Positions 4,133 through 5,648 of a stretch of 5,648 nt of DNA are shown in pieces (position 1 is the stretch's first letter; each line of letters begins with the position of its first letter). The stretch spans positions 1 through 5,648 of the forward strand of contig JAESUI010000265.1 in the NCBI GenBank assembly GCA_016763135.1, in the 5' to 3' direction. This DNA is from Flavobacteriales bacterium. GTDB lineage: Bacteria > Bacteroidota > Bacteroidia > Flavobacteriales_E > Vicingaceae. A program made the translations under genes and the position numbers. The notes under the pieces are model-generated. The model was not told where the DNA came from and ran no database searches. It saw nothing but the letters and a program-made list of their open reading frames with translations.

Positions 4133-5276
4133 CCAAATTTAACAATTCAATAGGACTTTGTATCGATTTGATGTTGTTAATAGCTACCCGAGTATAAATT
4201 TCTGTTGTTCGTGTACTACTGTGGCCTAACAAAACTTGAATGTAACGTAAGTCAGTGCCGTTTTCTAATAAATGTGTTGCAAAACTGTGCCTGAGCATGT
4301 GAGGGGTAATGTTTTTGTAAACCCTACCCTTTTTTGCCGCATTTTTAATAATTTTTATAATACTTGCGGAACTATATTTATCTCCTTTAGGGCTCTCAAA
4401 TAAATATTTTTTTGGTAGCCATTTTTTATAATACTTTCTTAAGTCACTTAATACTGAAGGGCTTAAAATGGTTATGCGGTCTTTGTTTCCTTTGCCGTTT
4501 TTTACAGTAATAACCATTCTCTTACTGTCAATGTCTTCTAATTTTAATTTTAGCAATTCACCTCTTCTTAAACCTGCCGAATACAACAGGCTAACTATGC
4601 ATTTATGTTTAATATTATTGGTGTTCTTAATGATAGCTTGCACTTCTTCTAAACTAATTACTTTAGGTAAAGCCTCACTTTTAATGGGGCGTTCAATACT
4701 ATAAAATCGATTGGGCATTTCCATTACCACTTCATAATAAAACTTAATGCTGTTTATCATTTGGTTAATGTATGAGTGCGATTTTTGTTGCTGCACGAGT
4801 AACTGCATGTAAGTTCTAATATCATTTTCGTTAATGCAGTTGAGTTCTTTGTTTTTGTAATGATTTATAAAAACCTCAAATAAGTGGATGTAGGTTTTTG
4901 CGGTGTTAATTGCATACTGCTTCAACTCTAATTTTTGTAAAAATACCTCAGGGCATTTTCTGTAATTTACAGGTAATTTTCTTTGTCTAAAGCTGTTTAC
5001 AGTAACAGGGCTATTGTTGGTTTTGGTTTTTCGATTCGGAAAAAAGTGAGCGCAGTTAATCCAAGCAATACCATTAAAATCTTCAAAAATGAGGTTTAAA
5101 TTTTTAGGATTGTTTTTTAAATAAGCCATTCCAAAATGATCACTCCAAGCAATATCAGGTAATCCTTTTATGATGGTTTGAATTATTTTATTGGGATAAA
5201 ATTTTATTCCAATTTGCTTCTCCTCCTTTATAAGTAGGTGTTTTAATGTGATGGTTTTATTTAGTTGATGGTTCAT
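4128..5276 (-). CDS. Second, XerD-like tyrosine recombinase (382 aa)
   Basis: This is a site-specific recombinase of the tyrosine family, of the solitary XerD-like type found in flavobacteria. Residues 1-100 are a family-specific N-terminal extension (TLKHLLIKEEKQIGIKFYP ... AWINCAHFF). About 106-190 is the SAM-like core-binding domain (FLQKLELKQYAINTAKTYI), and 205-375 is the catalytic domain. Catalytic residues appear complete: R237 (AGLRRGE), K262 in GKGNKDR, H326 and R329 (HMLRH), H352 (LGHSS) and nucleophile Y361 (EIYTRV). The long inserted segment typical of integron integrases between the Lys and HxxR regions is not evident. The frame is open to an ATG at 5453, but those extra 59 residues would overlap the divergent zinc-ribbon gene and do not look like protein. 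The ATG at 5276, 33 bp from a TAAATTTG element, is chosen. Substrate sites are unknown; the hairpin at its 3' end and the paired palindromes upstream are candidates. Confidence 0.92.
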   Translation of the reverse strand: MNHQLNKTITLKHLLIKEEKQIGIKFYPNKIIQTIIKGLPDIAWSDHFGMAYLKNNPKNLNLIFEDFNGIAWINCAHFFPNRKTKTNNSPVTVNSFRQRKLPVNYRKCPEVFLQKLELKQYAINTAKTYIHLFEVFINHYKNKELNCINENDIRTYMQLLVQQQKSHSYINQMINSIKFYYEVVMEMPNRFYSIERPIKSEALPKVISLEEVQAIIKNTNNIKHKCIVSLLYSAGLRRGELLKLKLEDIDSKRMVITVKNGKGNKDRITILSPSVLSDLRKYYKKWLPKKYLFESPKGDKYSSASIIKIIKNAAKKGRVYKNITPHMLRHSFATHLLENGTDLRYIQVLLGHSSTRTTEIYTRVAINNIKSIQSPIELLNLG

Positions 5277-5309
5277 GTATCTAAAATTAGAGATGAAAAG
5301 AACCTTAAA

Positions 5310-5317
5310 CAAATTTA
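5310..5317 (-). promoter_or_regulatory. Promoter -7 element for the second recombinase
   Basis: TAAATTTG on the minus strand is an exact match to TAnnTTTG and lies 33 bp upstream of the ATG at 5276. No clear TTG is found at the -33 position; that region is covered by the paired palindromes at 5327-5350, suggesting a repressor- or activator-controlled promoter. Confidence 0.5.
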
Positions 5318-5326
5318 TCCGTAGAG

Positions 5327-5350
5327 TTAAACGTTTAATTATACGTATAA
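5327..5350. promoter_or_regulatory. Two abutting 12-bp perfect palindromes (candidate double operator)
   Basis: TTAAACGTTTAA (5327-5338) is followed without a gap by TTATACGTATAA (5339-5350). Both are perfect palindromes of the form TTAWACGTWTAA centred 12 bp apart. They lie in the 90-bp gap between the divergent second recombinase and the zinc-ribbon gene, covering the -33 region of the recombinase promoter and ending 16 bp before the zinc-ribbon ATG. A dimeric regulator could control both genes from here. Confidence 0.6.
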
Positions 5351-5366
5351 TAAAATCTACAGATAA

Positions 5367-5648
5367 ATGAGACAATGTGTTGAGTGTGGAGAAAAAACTG
5401 AAGGTAGAATTGATAAAATATTTTGTACCCCTTATTGTAAATCCAATTATCATTATAAAAAAAATATCGAAAAAGAAAAAGGGCTCTATGTGTCTATCGA
5501 TAGACAGTTAAAATTGAACAGAAGACTACTTCATCATTATAACAGAGCCGGAAAGGCTGTAATAAGAAAAGTAGCTTTACTCAAGGTTGGCTTTAACCCA
5601 AAATACTTTACCCATTATTGGAAAAACAAAAAAGGAGATGTTTACCTG
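5367..5648 (+). CDS. Zinc-ribbon protein of unknown function, partial (first 94 aa)
   Basis: The frame opens at ATG 5367 and runs without a stop to the end of the window, so the C-terminus is missing. The N-terminus reads MRQCVECGEKTEGRIDKIFC followed by TPYCKSNYHYKK: C4, C7, C20 and C24 form a CxxC-x12-CxxxC set that should bind one zinc. A basic region follows (QLKLNRRLLHHYNRAGKAVIRK), then VGFNPKYFTHYWKNKKGDVYL. It matches my memory of a widespread uncharacterised flavobacterial protein, usually chromosomal, with a short zinc ribbon and a conserved 'GF..+YFT..Y..KKG.VY' block. It is the only plus-strand gene here, divergent from the second recombinase, and probably marks resident chromosome at this edge. 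The function is unknown; nucleic-acid binding is plausible given the zinc ribbon and basic charge. Confidence 0.85.
   Translation, partial: MRQCVECGEKTEGRIDKIFCTPYCKSNYHYKKNIEKEKGLYVSIDRQLKLNRRLLHHYNRAGKAVIRKVALLKVGFNPKYFTHYWKNKKGDVYL

Noticed and set aside
4468..4704. Plus-strand 78-codon hydrophobic frame
   Set aside because: It is antisense within the catalytic domain of the second recombinase.

Overview
The window looks like chromosomal accessory DNA from a Bacteroidota bacterium, most likely a flavobacterium. It is A+T-rich, and the start codons lack Shine-Dalgarno sequences. Promoters of the TAnnTTTG type precede both recombinase genes, and the two integrases, the excisionase-like helix-turn-helix protein and the RteC-like protein all resemble Bacteroidota families. 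These assignments come from recognising motifs by eye; no search was run. All complete genes lie on the minus strand; only the partial gene at the right edge is on the plus strand.

Left and centre (1-3489) look like one end of an integrative mobile element. Read in the direction of transcription (right to left) the order is: an integrase promoter with a short inverted repeat at the predicted transcript start; a 360-aa tyrosine integrase (3284-2202); a 359-aa protein with an RteC-like C-terminal motif that starts 2 nt after the integrase stop (2199-1120); a 35-bp near-perfect palindrome (990-1024); a 119-aa excisionase-like helix-turn-helix protein (939-580); a 75-aa very acidic protein (519-292); and a strong intrinsic terminator (270-242). 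Beyond it, at the left edge, is an array of nine GTWAC motifs (W = A or T) spaced 10 or 11 bp apart. This places every motif on the same face of the helix, with an exact 21-bp super-period. It resembles an iteron array of a replication origin or a multi-site operator, next to an A-rich spacer. The same 5-mer builds the 35-bp palindrome, so one DNA-binding protein may read both sites. The rest of the element, possibly including replication or mobilisation genes, would lie left of the window.

The middle (about 3490-3720) looks like decayed DNA. It holds the 3' tail of a TPR-like gene, cut off upstream, followed by about 60 bp resembling the terminal end of an IS6-family insertion sequence.

The right part (3791-5648) has a small unrecognised gene bracketed by two inverted repeats. 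One of these is a 28-bp perfect hairpin inside a 52-bp attC-like fold that overlaps the stop codon of the next gene. That gene is a second, unrelated XerD-like tyrosine recombinase (5276-4128). Its promoter region, shared with a divergent zinc-ribbon gene that runs off the right edge, contains two abutting 12-bp perfect palindromes of the form TTAWACGTWTAA.

The likely working model is an integrase with a coupled regulator, an excisionase-like protein and a dedicated repeat-binding factor controlling an excisable, possibly replicating element. It sits beside a solitary recombinase locus that has attracted other insertions.
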